DNA of 64,000 bases, taken from NCBI GenBank assembly GCA_903943975.1, contig CAJAQB010000002.1:1-64000 (forward strand), written 5' to 3'. This document shows, in pieces, positions 44,431-53,496 of this stretch. A model generated the notes under the pieces. That model searched no databases, was not told where the DNA came from, and saw only the letters and a program-made list of their open reading frames with translations. This DNA is from Synechococcus lacustris (GTDB lineage Bacteria; Cyanobacteriota; Cyanobacteriia; PCC-6307; Cyanobiaceae). The stretch's first letter is position 1. Every line of letters begins with the position of its first letter. Both the position numbers and the translations under genes were made by a program.

Positions 44431-45483
44431 ATGCCAACGGTTCTGGCCCTCGAAACAAGTTGTGACGAGTCGGCGGCGGCGGTGGTGCGCGCTGGCGTGG
44501 TTTTAAGCAGTGAGGTGGCCTCCCAGGTGGAGGAACACGCCCGCTGGGGGGGAGTGGTGCCGGAGCTGGCCTCCCGCCGCCATGTGGAGGCGCTGCCCCT
44601 GCTGGTGGAGAGGGCCCTGGCGGGGGCTGGCCTCGGCCTTGCCGATCTCGATGGGGTGGCGGCCACCGTGGCGCCGGGGTTGCTCGGGGCCCTGCTGGTG
44701 GGCTCAGTAACCGGCCGCAGCCTGGCCCGCCTGGCGGGGTGCCCCTTCCTGGGGATCCACCATCTAGAAGCCCATCTCTATGCGGCCCTGCTGGGGGAAC
44801 CGCCCCCGGCGGCGCCGCTGCTGGTGTTGCTGGTGTCTGGGGGCCATACGGAACTGATTGCCCTGCGGGGGCTGGGGGCCTACGAACGCCTGGGGGGCAG
44901 CCGCGACGATGCCGCCGGCGAAGCCTTCGACAAGGTGGCCCGCCTGCTGGGGCTTGCCTATCCCGGCGGTCCGGCGTTGGAGCTGGCGGCCCGGGGGGGC
45001 GATCCAACTCGATTTGCTTTCCCCCCCGGGCGCATTTCCCTGGCGGGGGGCGGCTTCCACCCCTACGACTTCAGCTTCAGCGGCCTGAAAACAGCGGTAT
45101 TGCGGGAGGTGCAGCGCTGGCAGGCCGAGGGGCAGCCCCTGCCGGTGGCCGACCTGGCCGCCTCCTTCCAGGCGGTGGTTACCAAGGTGTTGGTGCAACG
45201 CAGCGTCCGCTGTGCCCTCGACCATGGCCTGCCCGGTTTGGTGGTGGTGGGCGGCGTTTCGGCCAACCAGGAGTTGCGGCAACGGCTCGGGGCCGCCTGT
45301 GGGGCCGCGGGGTTGGCTTTGCATCTGGCCCCCCTGGCCTGGTGCACCGACAACGCCGCCATGGTGGGCCTGGCCGCCTGTCGGCGCCTGGCGGCGGGCC
45401 AGATTTCTTCGCTCGAATTGGGGGTGGCGCCCCGGCTGCCCCTGGCCGAAGCCAATAGCCTCTATGGGCCGCCCCCCTTCTGA
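44431..45483 (+). CDS. tsaD: tRNA N6-threonylcarbamoyladenosine transferase TsaD
   Basis: A 350-residue protein from ATG 44431 ([19 protein letters not shown]). The metal motif [11 protein letters not shown], nucleotide loop '[12 protein letters not shown]' and '[12 protein letters not shown]' are standard TsaD (older name Gcp/YgjD). With TsaB and TsaE it transfers the threonylcarbamoyl group to A37 of ANN-decoding tRNAs. The order psaJ-psaF/tsaD/hli is common in Synechococcus. Confidence 0.97.
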   Translation: MPTVLALETSCDESAAAVVRAGVVLSSEVASQVEEHARWGGVVPELASRRHVEALPLLVERALAGAGLGLADLDGVAATVAPGLLGALLVGSVTGRSLARLAGCPFLGIHHLEAHLYAALLGEPPPAAPLLVLLVSGGHTELIALRGLGAYERLGGSRDDAAGEAFDKVARLLGLAYPGGPALELAARGGDPTRFAFPPGRISLAGGGFHPYDFSFSGLKTAVLREVQRWQAEGQPLPVADLAASFQAVVTKVLVQRSVRCALDHGLPGLVVVGGVSANQELRQRLGAACGAAGLALHLAPLAWCTDNAAMVGLAACRRLAAGQISSLELGVAPRLPLAEANSLYGPPPF

Positions 45484-45526
45484 GGGTTAAATCCCTTTAG
45501 GCTTTCGTAATTAGAGGGCTTTGGCC

Positions 45527-45721
45527 ATGGCTATCACCAACGACGGATCTAGCGGCGCCAGCCTGGAATCCCAGCTGGGGGCCGTGGATCGCAACGAACT
45601 GAATGCCTGGCGCCGGGGTTTCACCCCCCAGGCGGAAATCTGGAATGGGCGGCTGGCGATGCTGGGCCTCTCCGTGGGACTGCTGCTGCTGGTGGCCTGG
45701 CGCCTATTGACGGCCGCGTAG
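45527..45721 (+). CDS. hli: high-light-inducible protein (Hlip/Scp)
   Basis: Sixty-four residues from ATG 45527; one helix with the chlorophyll-binding motif AEIWNGRLAMLGLSVGLLLL (ExxNGRxAMxG). Hlips bind chlorophyll and carotenoid, protect assembling photosystem II and dissipate energy under stress. The N-terminal half is soluble and polar. It overlaps the convergent pilT by 18 nt. Confidence 0.93.
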   Translation: MAITNDGSSGASLESQLGAVDRNELNAWRRGFTPQAEIWNGRLAMLGLSVGLLLLVAWRLLTAA

Positions 45722-46825
45722 GGCCTGGGCCAGTTCATTTGGTTTAAGGCTTTGGGCGATGGCGTCACTGGCCTCCACCCGGCCCGCCTCCACCAGGGCC
45801 TGGAGCGACTGGTTGGCCGTTTGCATCCCCTCAAAGCCGCTGCGTTCCATGATTTCCTCCACCGACTCCAGGTCTGCCCTCTGGATGTAATCGCGGCAGG
45901 CGTCGCTGTTGATCAGGATGTCGTGGAAGCCGGTGCGTTTGCCATCGTTGGTTTTAATCAGCCCTTGGGCGATTACCCCCAGCAGTGACTCCGAGAGGGA
46001 ACGGCGCAGGCTCTCCTGGTCTTGGGGGGGCACCATGCCCAACACCCGTTCCACCGTGCGCACCGCTGAATTCGTGTGCAGGGTGCCAAACACCAGGTGG
46101 CCGGTTTGGGAGGCCTCCAGGGCGGTGGTGAGCGTGTCGCCATCCCGGATTTCGCCGATCAGGATCACATCTGGGTCCTCCCGTAGGGCGGCCCGCAGGG
46201 CGTTGTGAAAGGCGAGGGTGTGTTGGCCCAGCTCCCGCTGGTGCACCAGGCAGCGCTTGCTTTGGTGCACAAATTCCACCGGATCTTCGATGGTGATGAT
46301 GTGGAGTGGTTTGTTGCGATTGATCCAGTCGATCATCGCGGCGAGGGTGGTGCTTTTGCCTGAGCCCGTAGGGCCTGTCACCAGCACCAGGCCCTTGGGC
46401 CGATCCGCCAGGCTTTTAAGCACCTCAGGCAGCTGCAGCTCCTCCAGGCTGGCGATGGTTTGGGGGATCAGGCGCAGCACCATGGCTGGCCCCAGCAGGC
46501 TTTCCAGCAGGTTGATCCGCACCCGCACCTGGGCAAAGGCGTAGGAGCCGTCGAATTCTTTTTGTTGCAGGAAGCCCTGCCATTGGCCTGGGCTCAACAT
46601 CTCCGCCCCCCAGCGCTCAAATTGGGCGGCATCGGTCACGGCCCAGCCGCTGCGGCGCATGTCCCCCCGCTGGCGGAAGCGTGGTTCTTCCCCCACGCTG
46701 ATGTGGATGTCGGAGTAGCCATTGCGGCGGGCCAGCTCAACGATCTCCGCCAGGGTTTTTGGGGTTACGGCGGCCTCGGGCAGGGGCAGGGGGGGCAGTT
46801 GGGTCATCCGGGGCTTCCTGGCCAA
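45704..46825 (-). CDS. pilT: PilT-type twitching-motility ATPase
   Basis: A 373-residue hexameric ATPase. An N-terminal PAS-like domain comes before Walker A 'VTGPTGSGKSTTLAAMI', the Asp box 'ITIEDPVEFVH', Walker B 'ALREDPDVILIGEIRD' and His box 'SQTGHLVFGTLHT'. PilT powers retraction of type IV pili. The internal Met at 46807 (MTQLPPLPL) is an alternative start. No other pilus genes are in the window. Confidence 0.93.
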   Translation of the reverse strand: MARKPRMTQLPPLPLPEAAVTPKTLAEIVELARRNGYSDIHISVGEEPRFRQRGDMRRSGWAVTDAAQFERWGAEMLSPGQWQGFLQQKEFDGSYAFAQVRVRINLLESLLGPAMVLRLIPQTIASLEELQLPEVLKSLADRPKGLVLVTGPTGSGKSTTLAAMIDWINRNKPLHIITIEDPVEFVHQSKRCLVHQRELGQHTLAFHNALRAALREDPDVILIGEIRDGDTLTTALEASQTGHLVFGTLHTNSAVRTVERVLGMVPPQDQESLRRSLSESLLGVIAQGLIKTNDGKRTGFHDILINSDACRDYIQRADLESVEEIMERSGFEGMQTANQSLQALVEAGRVEASDAIAQSLKPNELAQALRGRQ

Positions 46826-46915
46826 TAACGCAGACCCCCAGGGTGGATCGGCCCGGGCCGCGGCGGAAGGGTTTACCCAGGATCCTTAGGATCATTCGAC
46901 TGCTGTGTTCCGCCT

Positions 46916-48031
46916 TTGGCCCCCTTACCGCGCGTCACGCTGGTGCTGGGCACCCGTCCGGAGGCCATCAAGCTCGCCCCGGTGATCCGCGCCTTCCAGG
47001 CCTCGCCTTTGTTTGAGACCCGGGTGGTGCTCACGGGTCAGCACAAGGAAATGGTGGCCCAGGTGATGGCGCTCTTCCAGTTGTCCCCCGACCGGGACCT
47101 GGCACTGATGGCCCCGCGCCAAACCCTCACCCACGTGACCTGTGCGGCCCTGGAGGGGCTGCGGCTGGAATTCGCCGAACATCGCCCCGACCTGGTGCTG
47201 GTGCAGGGGGATACCACCACGGCCTTTGCCGCCGCCCTGGCCGCCTTCTATGACCAGATCCCGGTGGGCCATGTGGAGGCGGGCCTGCGCACCGACAACC
47301 TCTATGACCCCTTCCCGGAGGAGGCGAACCGGCGGCTGATCTCCCAGGTGGCCCAGCTGCACTTCGCCCCCACCCCCCAATCGGCGGCCAACCTGCGCGC
47401 CTCCGGGGTGGTGGGGGAGATCCATATGACCGGCAACACGGTGATTGATGCCCTGTTGCAGATGGCCGCCGCCGCCCCCAGCTGTGAGGTGCCTGGCCTC
47501 GACTGGGAAAACCAGCGGGTGATCCTGGCCACCGTGCACCGGCGTGAAAACTGGGGCGCCCCCTTGAAAGAGATCGCCACCGGTTTCCTGCGGGTGCTGG
47601 AGCGCCATCCAGATACGGCGTTGTTGTTGCCGCTGCACAAAAACCCCACGGTGCGGGAACCGCTGCAGCAACTGCTGGGGGACCACCCGCGCGTGTTCCT
47701 CACCGAACCGCTCGACTACGACCGCCTGGTGGCGGCGATCCGCGGCTGCACGCTGCTGCTCACCGATTCCGGTGGCTTGCAGGAGGAGGCCCCCTCCCTC
47801 GGCAAGCCGGTGTTGGTGCTGCGCCGCACCACCGAACGACCGGAGGCGGTGGAGGCCGGCACCGCCCGGCTGATTGGCACCGAAGCGGCGGTGATCGAAG
47901 CAGAAACCTGTCGCCTGCTGGAAGACGCCACTGCCTATGGGGAGATGGCCCGGGCCCACAATCCCTTCGGTGATGGCAAGGCCAGTGAACGGATCGTGGC
48001 CGCCAGTGCCGCCTATCTGGCCTGCCGCTAG
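46916..48031 (+). CDS. wecB: UDP-N-acetylglucosamine 2-epimerase (non-hydrolysing)
   Basis: A 371-residue protein starting at TTG 46916 since no ATG precedes the conserved 'VTLVLGTRPEAIKLAPVI'. 'GHVEAGLRTDNLYDPFPEEA', 'TVHRRENWG' and 'LLTDSGGLQEEAPSLGKPVL' are diagnostic for the WecB/MnaA type. It converts UDP-GlcNAc to UDP-ManNAc for surface polysaccharides. Convergent with the MacA-like gene, 9 nt apart. Confidence 0.94.
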   Translation: MAPLPRVTLVLGTRPEAIKLAPVIRAFQASPLFETRVVLTGQHKEMVAQVMALFQLSPDRDLALMAPRQTLTHVTCAALEGLRLEFAEHRPDLVLVQGDTTTAFAAALAAFYDQIPVGHVEAGLRTDNLYDPFPEEANRRLISQVAQLHFAPTPQSAANLRASGVVGEIHMTGNTVIDALLQMAAAAPSCEVPGLDWENQRVILATVHRRENWGAPLKEIATGFLRVLERHPDTALLLPLHKNPTVREPLQQLLGDHPRVFLTEPLDYDRLVAAIRGCTLLLTDSGGLQEEAPSLGKPVLVLRRTTERPEAVEAGTARLIGTEAAVIEAETCRLLEDATAYGEMARAHNPFGDGKASERIVAASAAYLACR

Positions 48032-48040
48032 GGCTTGCGC

Positions 48041-49258
48041 CTAGGCGTCCTTGCGCTTCTTGGCCCAGGGGGGCAGGTCGAGGAACACCTTTTCGCCAGG
48101 GGTTACACCGCTGAGGATTTGGGTGTCGCGGCCGCTGCTGCTGCCCAGGGTTATCTCCTTGAAGCGCGGTTGCTGGTTGGGCCCTGGCACCAGCACCCCC
48201 GGTTTGCCGTTTTCAGTCACGATGGCCACCGTGGGCAGCAGCGGCCGGGCGGGTAGACGGCCGGCGTCAAAGTCGATGTCGGCGGTCATGCCGATGCGCA
48301 GGGTGTTGGCGGGGGTATCTAGCAGGGCGATTTCCACCTTCACCGTGGTCACGTTGTTGATTTTCTCGGCCCGGGGCGAGATGCGGCGCACCTGGGCGGC
48401 AAAACGACGGTCGGGGAAGGCATCCACCCGCACCTGGGCCGCTTGACCCACCCGGATGCGGCCGATATCGCTCTCCGGCACCCGGGCATTCACCTGCAGG
48501 CCGGCCGCCAGTTCCACGATTGAGGAGCTGGTGGCGCCGGCGGTGGCGCTGGCGGCGGTGGTGGGCGTTACGTAGGAGCCCGGGTCGGCGTAACGGTTGG
48601 TGATCGTGCCGGCAAAGGGGGCGCGCACCACCAGATCCCCGGCTTCCACCTGGCGTTGGGCCAGCCGTTGTTTGGCGGCGGCCAGGGCCGTAAGGCTGCT
48701 GTCGTAGCTGGCCTGGTATCTGCTGATGTCGTCGTTACTGAGGGCCCCCTGGCTAAACAGTTGCCGCCGCCGTTCGAATTCACTGCGGCTGCGCCCTAGA
48801 TCGATCTGGGCGGCTTGCACCTGGGCCTGTAATTCCTCAATGCGATTGAGGATGTCGCTGGGATCCATGCGGGCCAGCGGTTGACCGGCCTGCACCTGAT
48901 CGCCTTCATCCACATACAGCTCCAGCAGCTGGCCCTGTCTCTTGGGGCTCACATTCACGCGCCGATCGGCCTCCACTTCGCCGCTGGCGGTAATTACCCC
49001 CGCCAGGCTGCCCTGGCGCACCGTGGTGGTGTAGGCGCTGAGATCGCGGTTACTGGTTTGGCCCCTGCGCACTAATACAAAACTTCCCCCCGCCAACAGC
49101 AGTAGCCCCAGGCCCGCCGCCCACCAGCGGCGCCGCTGCCGTTGGGGTCGCAGTTGCTTTGGGGGAATGGTCAGCACCGGGGTGGGCAGGTCCAAGGGGG
49201 GAAGCTGGGGGGAATTACGGCGGAAGGAAAGAATGGCCGTGGCTATCGCTGCAACCAT
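48041..49258 (-). CDS. HlyD/MacA-type periplasmic adaptor
   Basis: A 405-residue protein: 42 residues of cytoplasmic N-terminus, one anchor helix (WWAAGLGLLLLAGGSFVLV), a split biotinyl-lipoyl domain (GEVEADRRVNVSPKRQGQLL and 'GDLVVRAPFAGTITNRY'), an alpha-helical hairpin between them, and a beta barrel. It resembles MacA/DevB adaptors that join an inner-membrane ABC permease to an outer-membrane channel. No permease is adjacent; the MacB-like ATPase at 10.5 kb is a possible but unproved partner. Divergent from ychF. Confidence 0.9.
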   Translation of the reverse strand: MVAAIATAILSFRRNSPQLPPLDLPTPVLTIPPKQLRPQRQRRRWWAAGLGLLLLAGGSFVLVRRGQTSNRDLSAYTTTVRQGSLAGVITASGEVEADRRVNVSPKRQGQLLELYVDEGDQVQAGQPLARMDPSDILNRIEELQAQVQAAQIDLGRSRSEFERRRQLFSQGALSNDDISRYQASYDSSLTALAAAKQRLAQRQVEAGDLVVRAPFAGTITNRYADPGSYVTPTTAASATAGATSSSIVELAAGLQVNARVPESDIGRIRVGQAAQVRVDAFPDRRFAAQVRRISPRAEKINNVTTVKVEIALLDTPANTLRIGMTADIDFDAGRLPARPLLPTVAIVTENGKPGVLVPGPNQQPRFKEITLGSSSGRDTQILSGVTPGEKVFLDLPPWAKKRKDA

Positions 49259-49325
49259 TCTTCACTGGTTTGCCGCCCCTGGGGCCGCTGGGGGGGCGGA
49301 TACCCCCCTCCCCTAGATTCCGGCC

Positions 49326-50417
49326 ATGCTCAAAGCCGGAATTGTGGGGCTGCCCAACGTGGGCAAATCCACCCTCTTCAACGCCCTTGTGGCCAACGCC
49401 GTGGCCCAGGCCGCCAATTTCCCGTTCTGCACGATTGAGCCGAACGTGGGGGTGGTGGCCGTGCCGGATCCGCGGCTGGAGCCGTTGCGGCAGGTGTCTG
49501 GCTCTAAGGAGGTGGTGCCCACCCGGGTGGAGTTCGTGGATATTGCTGGTTTGGTGGCCGGGGCCAGCCAGGGGGAAGGGCTGGGTAACAAGTTTCTGGC
49601 CACAATCCGTGAGGTAGACGCCATCGTGCATGTGGTGCGCTGCTTTGAAGACGACGACGTGATTCACGTGTCTGGCAGCGTTGATCCGGTGCGGGATGCG
49701 GAGATAATCAACCTGGAACTGGCCCTGGCCGATGCCAGCCAGATCGAGAAACGTCGGGATCGGCTTAAAAAACAACTACGTACTAGTAAGGAGGCCCAGC
49801 TGGAGGATGCGGCGCTGGAACGGATTTCCGTGGTGCTTGATGCCGGCGGAGCCGCCCGCAGTGTGAGCCTCAACGAAGAGGAACAGGCGATGGTTAAGCC
49901 CCTGGGGCTGCTCACCGCCAAGCCAATCATCTACGCCGCCAATGTGAGTGAAGACGACCTGGCTGCCGGCAATGACTTTGCTAAGGCCGTGGCCGAGCTG
50001 GCCAGTAAGGAAGGGGCTGAAACGGTGCTGGTGAGTGCCCAGGTGGAGGCGGAATTGATTGAGCTGGGCAACGACGAACGCCAGGATTACCTCGAGGGCC
50101 TCGGCGTTAGCGAAGGCGGCCTGCGCAGCCTGATCCGCGCCACCTACAGCCTGCTGGGCCTGCGCACCTACTACACCACCGGCGAGAAGGAAACCCGCGC
50201 CTGGACCATTGAGGCCGGCATGACCGCCCCCCAGGCCGCCGGTGTGATCCACACAGACTTTGAGCGGGGCTTCATCCGCGCCCAAACGATCGGCTACGAG
50301 CAGTTGCTGGAGGCTGGTTCCCTGGCGGAGGCCAAGGCAAAGGGCTGGTTGCGCAGTGAGGGCAAGGAGTATGTGGTGGCCGAGGGGGACGTGATGGAAT
50401 TCCTGTTCAACGTTTGA
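49326..50417 (+). CDS. ychF: redox-regulated ATPase YchF (OBG family)
   Basis: A 363-residue P-loop protein. G1 [10 protein letters not shown]3 '[20 protein letters not shown]', a non-canonical G4 (here around [10 protein letters not shown]) that favours ATP over GTP, a helical insertion, and a C-terminal TGS domain ([16 protein letters not shown]). YchF binds ribosomes and affects stress resistance. The stop is followed immediately by a 14-nt tandem repeat. Confidence 0.97.
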   Translation: MLKAGIVGLPNVGKSTLFNALVANAVAQAANFPFCTIEPNVGVVAVPDPRLEPLRQVSGSKEVVPTRVEFVDIAGLVAGASQGEGLGNKFLATIREVDAIVHVVRCFEDDDVIHVSGSVDPVRDAEIINLELALADASQIEKRRDRLKKQLRTSKEAQLEDAALERISVVLDAGGAARSVSLNEEEQAMVKPLGLLTAKPIIYAANVSEDDLAAGNDFAKAVAELASKEGAETVLVSAQVEAELIELGNDERQDYLEGLGVSEGGLRSLIRATYSLLGLRTYYTTGEKETRAWTIEAGMTAPQAAGVIHTDFERGFIRAQTIGYEQLLEAGSLAEAKAKGWLRSEGKEYVVAEGDVMEFLFNV

Positions 50418-50473
50418 GCAGTGGCCCTAGATCAGTGGCCCTTGAGCAGCAGCCCTTGAGCAGCGGCCCTTGA
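50418..50473. repeat. 14-bp tandem repeat, four units, behind ychF
   Basis: Units GCAGTGGCCCTAGA, TCAGTGGCCCTTGA, GCAGCAGCCCTTGA, GCAGCGGCCCTTGA, then a partial TCAACAGCAG. It begins with the first base after the ychF stop. Each unit differs at a few positions, so the array is not brand new. Confidence 0.85.
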
Positions 50474-50579
50474 TCAACAGCAGTTCTGATTAGCTGCACC
50501 ATTGTTTAGCTGCACCTAAGCCCGCCCTTGCCTTGGCAAGTCCGGCAAAATGAATTTCAGCCCCCTGCCCTCAGCCGCC

Positions 50580-50747
50580 ATGGACCCCCTTGATCTGCCG
50601 CAGGATGCGGCGCCAGTGCATCCCCACGATTTCGATACCCAGAAGGAGCTTCACCAGAAGATCCGCAATGACCCCGATTACGACGATTGGGAATACGGCA
50701 CTGAACCTCTACCCCATGAGGCCTGGCTTCAGAAGCCCGCTCAGTAG
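50580..50747 (+). CDS. small acidic protein of unknown function
   Basis: About 55 residues from ATG 50580 (MDPLDLPQDAAPVHPHDFDT); an earlier ATG at 50550 is possible. The middle is acidic and aromatic (NDPDYDDWEYGTEPLPHEAW). No membrane helix or signal. It overlaps the end of the convergent MFS gene by 7 nt. Short size and clean codon use suggest a real cyanobacterial small protein, but the family is not recognised. Confidence 0.5.
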   Translation: MDPLDLPQDAAPVHPHDFDTQKELHQKIRNDPDYDDWEYGTEPLPHEAWLQKPAQ

Positions 50748-51958
50748 TTTCGCGCCCTGGGCTCAGCTTTTTGGTGGGTGAGGGCCAGGGCTGGTAGGCA
50801 GAGGCCGCCCATCAGCAGCCAGAGCCCTAGGCCATGGCGTTGCTGTTCCAGCAGCCAGCCGGCCAGGGGCGGCAGGGCGATGCCGCTCAGGGCCCAGGTT
50901 TGTGAATAGAGGCCCAGGGCCAGGCCCTGGTGTTCGGGGGCTGCGGTTTCCACCACCGCTTCAGCGATGCTCGGCAGGAAGGCGGCGCTGGCCAAGGCCA
51001 GCAGGGGTTGGGCCGCCAGCAGCAGCAACAGGCCATTGCTGAGCAGGGCCGAGAGGGCCAGCAGCCCACAACCGGCCGCAAAGGCCAGCAGGCTGAGCCG
51101 CAGGCCCAGCCGCACCGGCTTGCTGGCCAGCCAGTGGCCCACCGGCCATTGCATCAGCAGCAGCAGCCCCAGTTGCAAGCCGATCAAGAGGCCCGGCCCG
51201 GCCTCGGTCAGCCCTGGCCGGGCTAGGCCCCCTTGGGCCATGTCTAGCGGTAGGGCGCTCTGTTGCAGGCTGATGATGCCGCTGCCCAGCAGGGCCAGCA
51301 GCAGCAGCGGCAATAACGGCATGATCCAGGCCCGGCCCGCTGCCAAGGGCGGGCCAGAGCGCACGGCTGGGCTGCCATGGCGGGGCAGCCGCCGCACCAG
51401 TAGCAACAGCAGCAGCATGCCGCTGATATCAACCGCATAGATCAGCCGCAGGGCCTGGGGGCCGAGGGCGGCGGCGAGGCCGCAACCCAGCAGGGCGCCG
51501 AGGCAGACCCCGAGGGCGTCGGCGCTGCGGGCCAGGGCAAAACCCTCGCTGGAGGGCAGCGGCGCACTCAGTTGGGCCACGGCCAGGTCTGCCGCTGGCC
51601 AGTAGGCCCCCATGGCCAGCCCCAGGAAAAATTCGCCGAGCCCAAAGGGGGGCCAATGGTGGGCATGGAAGAGCAGCAGGTCGCCAGCGATCGAGAGCAG
51701 CGCCGCCACTCGCATCGGCAGGGCCAGGGGGGCACCGCGGTCGAGGGCGAGGCCGCTCAGGCCCCTGGCCAGCAGGCCGCCGCCGCTGGCCAGGGCCAGG
51801 GCCAGGCCGATCTGGAGGCTGCCAAACCCCTCGCGATGGAAGACCAGGGGGCCGAGGAACAGAATGCCCCCTGCTCCGACTGCGGCACAGCCCCTCACCA
51901 GGGCCACCAACCGCAGGCTGCGGGGAAATTCGAGCCACCAACCGGCCCACCTGACCAT
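50741..51958 (-). CDS. major facilitator superfamily transporter
   Basis: A 405-residue protein from ATG 51958 with 12 hydrophobic segments. The first half has the MFS loop 'LLARGLSGLALDRGAPLALP', and a similar basic loop recurs after helix 8. The substrate is not evident; the sequence is close to drug/sugar-efflux type MFS of cyanobacteria. Its start codon shares a base with the divergent hydrolase start, so its promoter must lie within that gene. Confidence 0.85.
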   Translation of the reverse strand: MVRWAGWWLEFPRSLRLVALVRGCAAVGAGGILFLGPLVFHREGFGSLQIGLALALASGGGLLARGLSGLALDRGAPLALPMRVAALLSIAGDLLLFHAHHWPPFGLGEFFLGLAMGAYWPAADLAVAQLSAPLPSSEGFALARSADALGVCLGALLGCGLAAALGPQALRLIYAVDISGMLLLLLLVRRLPRHGSPAVRSGPPLAAGRAWIMPLLPLLLLALLGSGIISLQQSALPLDMAQGGLARPGLTEAGPGLLIGLQLGLLLLMQWPVGHWLASKPVRLGLRLSLLAFAAGCGLLALSALLSNGLLLLLAAQPLLALASAAFLPSIAEAVVETAAPEHQGLALGLYSQTWALSGIALPPLAGWLLEQQRHGLGLWLLMGGLCLPALALTHQKAEPRARNY

Positions 51959-53493
51959 TGTTTTTCCTCCGTCAGCAGACTCTGGCCCATGGCCTCGGGC
52001 TATTGCTCTTGGCCCTGGCGCCCCTGGCACCCCTGCAGGCGGCGGAACGGCTCACCGTGCGCATCGGCGGGTTGGAACTGCCGCTGGAGCTGCAGCAGTT
52101 GGAGGACTGGGTGCAGCATCCCCAGCGCAACCGCGAATTGGGGCCCTGGTTAAACCTGCTGGAGCCCGGCAGCCGCCGCGATCTGTTGCGGCTGCTGCAG
52201 CAACCGTTGCCCCTGCGCGGCAACTCGATCGGGCCGCTGCTGGATAGCTGGGCCGGCCAACAGCTGGTGCAGCAGCTCGGCACCCTGTTGCGCCCCCCAG
52301 AGCAGGAGGGGGGACCGCTGCTGCTCGACCTGTTGCGCCATAACAACAACATCACCGCCCTGGCCCTGCTGCGGGCGGCCCCCACCCCCAGCCTGCGCCT
52401 TGACCTCGATGCGCTCACGGAGCTGGGTTATCGGCTGCGGGGCCAGCTGCAACGGGAGCTAAACCTGCAACGCTCCCTGCGGGCCCTGGAGCTGCCACCG
52501 CTGGCGCCGGAATTAGCCGCCATTGGCCCGGTGGCCCACCAACGCCTGCAGCTGGCGGTGGCCCATCGCCCCGGGGCCCTACCCCTGGAACTCTGGTGGC
52601 CCCAGGGGCGCCCCTTTCGCCACCACTGGCTGTTGCTCAGCCATGGCCTTGGTGGCTCCAGCGATCAGCTGGGCTGGTGGGCCCGGGGCTTGGCGGCCCA
52701 GGGCTGGCCGGTGCTGGTGGTGCAACACAGCGGCAGTGATGGCGAGGCGGTGCGCGGCCTGTTGGAGGGTCGCCAGCTGTTGCCGGGCATGGAAACCCTG
52801 CCCGATCGGCTGCTGGACCTGCAGGCGGTAACCGCAGCCCTTGAATCGGGAAAGTTGCGTTTCGGCCATGGCGCCGCCCCGCCGCGCTTTGTGTTGGCCG
52901 GCCATTCCCTCGGCGGCCTCAGCGATCTGCTCTGGGCCGGGGCTGAGCTGCAGCCGGGGCTGGAGCAGCGTTGCCAACGGGCCCTGCGCAGCATTCCAGT
53001 GCTGGACAGTTCATTCCTGCTCCAGTGCCAGTTGGCCTTGATTCCCCTGGCGCCGCTCTCCCCCCCGCAGCAGCTGGATGGGGTGATGGTGCTCAATGGT
53101 TTCGGCAGTTTGCTTTGGGCAGACCAGGGGCTGCGGCCGTTGACGTTGCCGGTGCTGATGGTGGGGGGCAGCCTTGATCTGATCACCCCGCCTGCCACCG
53201 AACAGCTAGAGCCCTTCCGCCAGCTCCAAAACAGCAACAGCCGTTTGGCCTTGGTGGAGGGCGCCAGTCATTTTTCGCCGGTGCGCCTCGAGCGGGAGCA
53301 GCCGCTGATGCAATTCGGGGAAGACTTGGTGGGGAAGGATCCGCTGCAGGTTCAGGCCCTGTTGTTGGAGCTGCAAAGCCGTTTTCTGCGCAGCCTTGAG
53401 GCGGGCACGCCCCCGCCGGTGGGTCAGTTTGCCGAGGGTAAGGTGCGGGCCTTTGTGCTCGACCGCAGCCTGGTGAATCGCCTGCGTTTTTAG
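51958..53493 (+). CDS. exported alpha/beta hydrolase with N-terminal DUF1400-like domain
   Basis: A 511-residue protein starting at TTG 51958. Signal peptide (LALAPLAPLQAA), then a DUF1400-like domain (AERLTVRIGGLELPLELQQL, 'SLRLDLDALTELGYRL'), then an alpha/beta hydrolase: nucleophile elbow GHSLGG, oxyanion region 'LLLSHGLGGSSDQ', Asp in 'GSLDLITPP' and His in 'GASHFSP'. The layout matches cyanobacterial predicted dienelactone hydrolase/lipase-like proteins. Substrate unknown. Confidence 0.85.
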   Translation: MFFLRQQTLAHGLGLLLLALAPLAPLQAAERLTVRIGGLELPLELQQLEDWVQHPQRNRELGPWLNLLEPGSRRDLLRLLQQPLPLRGNSIGPLLDSWAGQQLVQQLGTLLRPPEQEGGPLLLDLLRHNNNITALALLRAAPTPSLRLDLDALTELGYRLRGQLQRELNLQRSLRALELPPLAPELAAIGPVAHQRLQLAVAHRPGALPLELWWPQGRPFRHHWLLLSHGLGGSSDQLGWWARGLAAQGWPVLVVQHSGSDGEAVRGLLEGRQLLPGMETLPDRLLDLQAVTAALESGKLRFGHGAAPPRFVLAGHSLGGLSDLLWAGAELQPGLEQRCQRALRSIPVLDSSFLLQCQLALIPLAPLSPPQQLDGVMVLNGFGSLLWADQGLRPLTLPVLMVGGSLDLITPPATEQLEPFRQLQNSNSRLALVEGASHFSPVRLEREQPLMQFGEDLVGKDPLQVQALLLELQSRFLRSLEAGTPPPVGQFAEGKVRAFVLDRSLVNRLRF

Positions 53494-53496
53494 GGT

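Noticed and set aside
43895-45007. 370-codon frame extending psaF upstream
   Set aside because: The extra 212 residues are Pro/Arg-rich antisense reading of tsaD; PsaF clearly starts at 44371 with a normal signal peptide.
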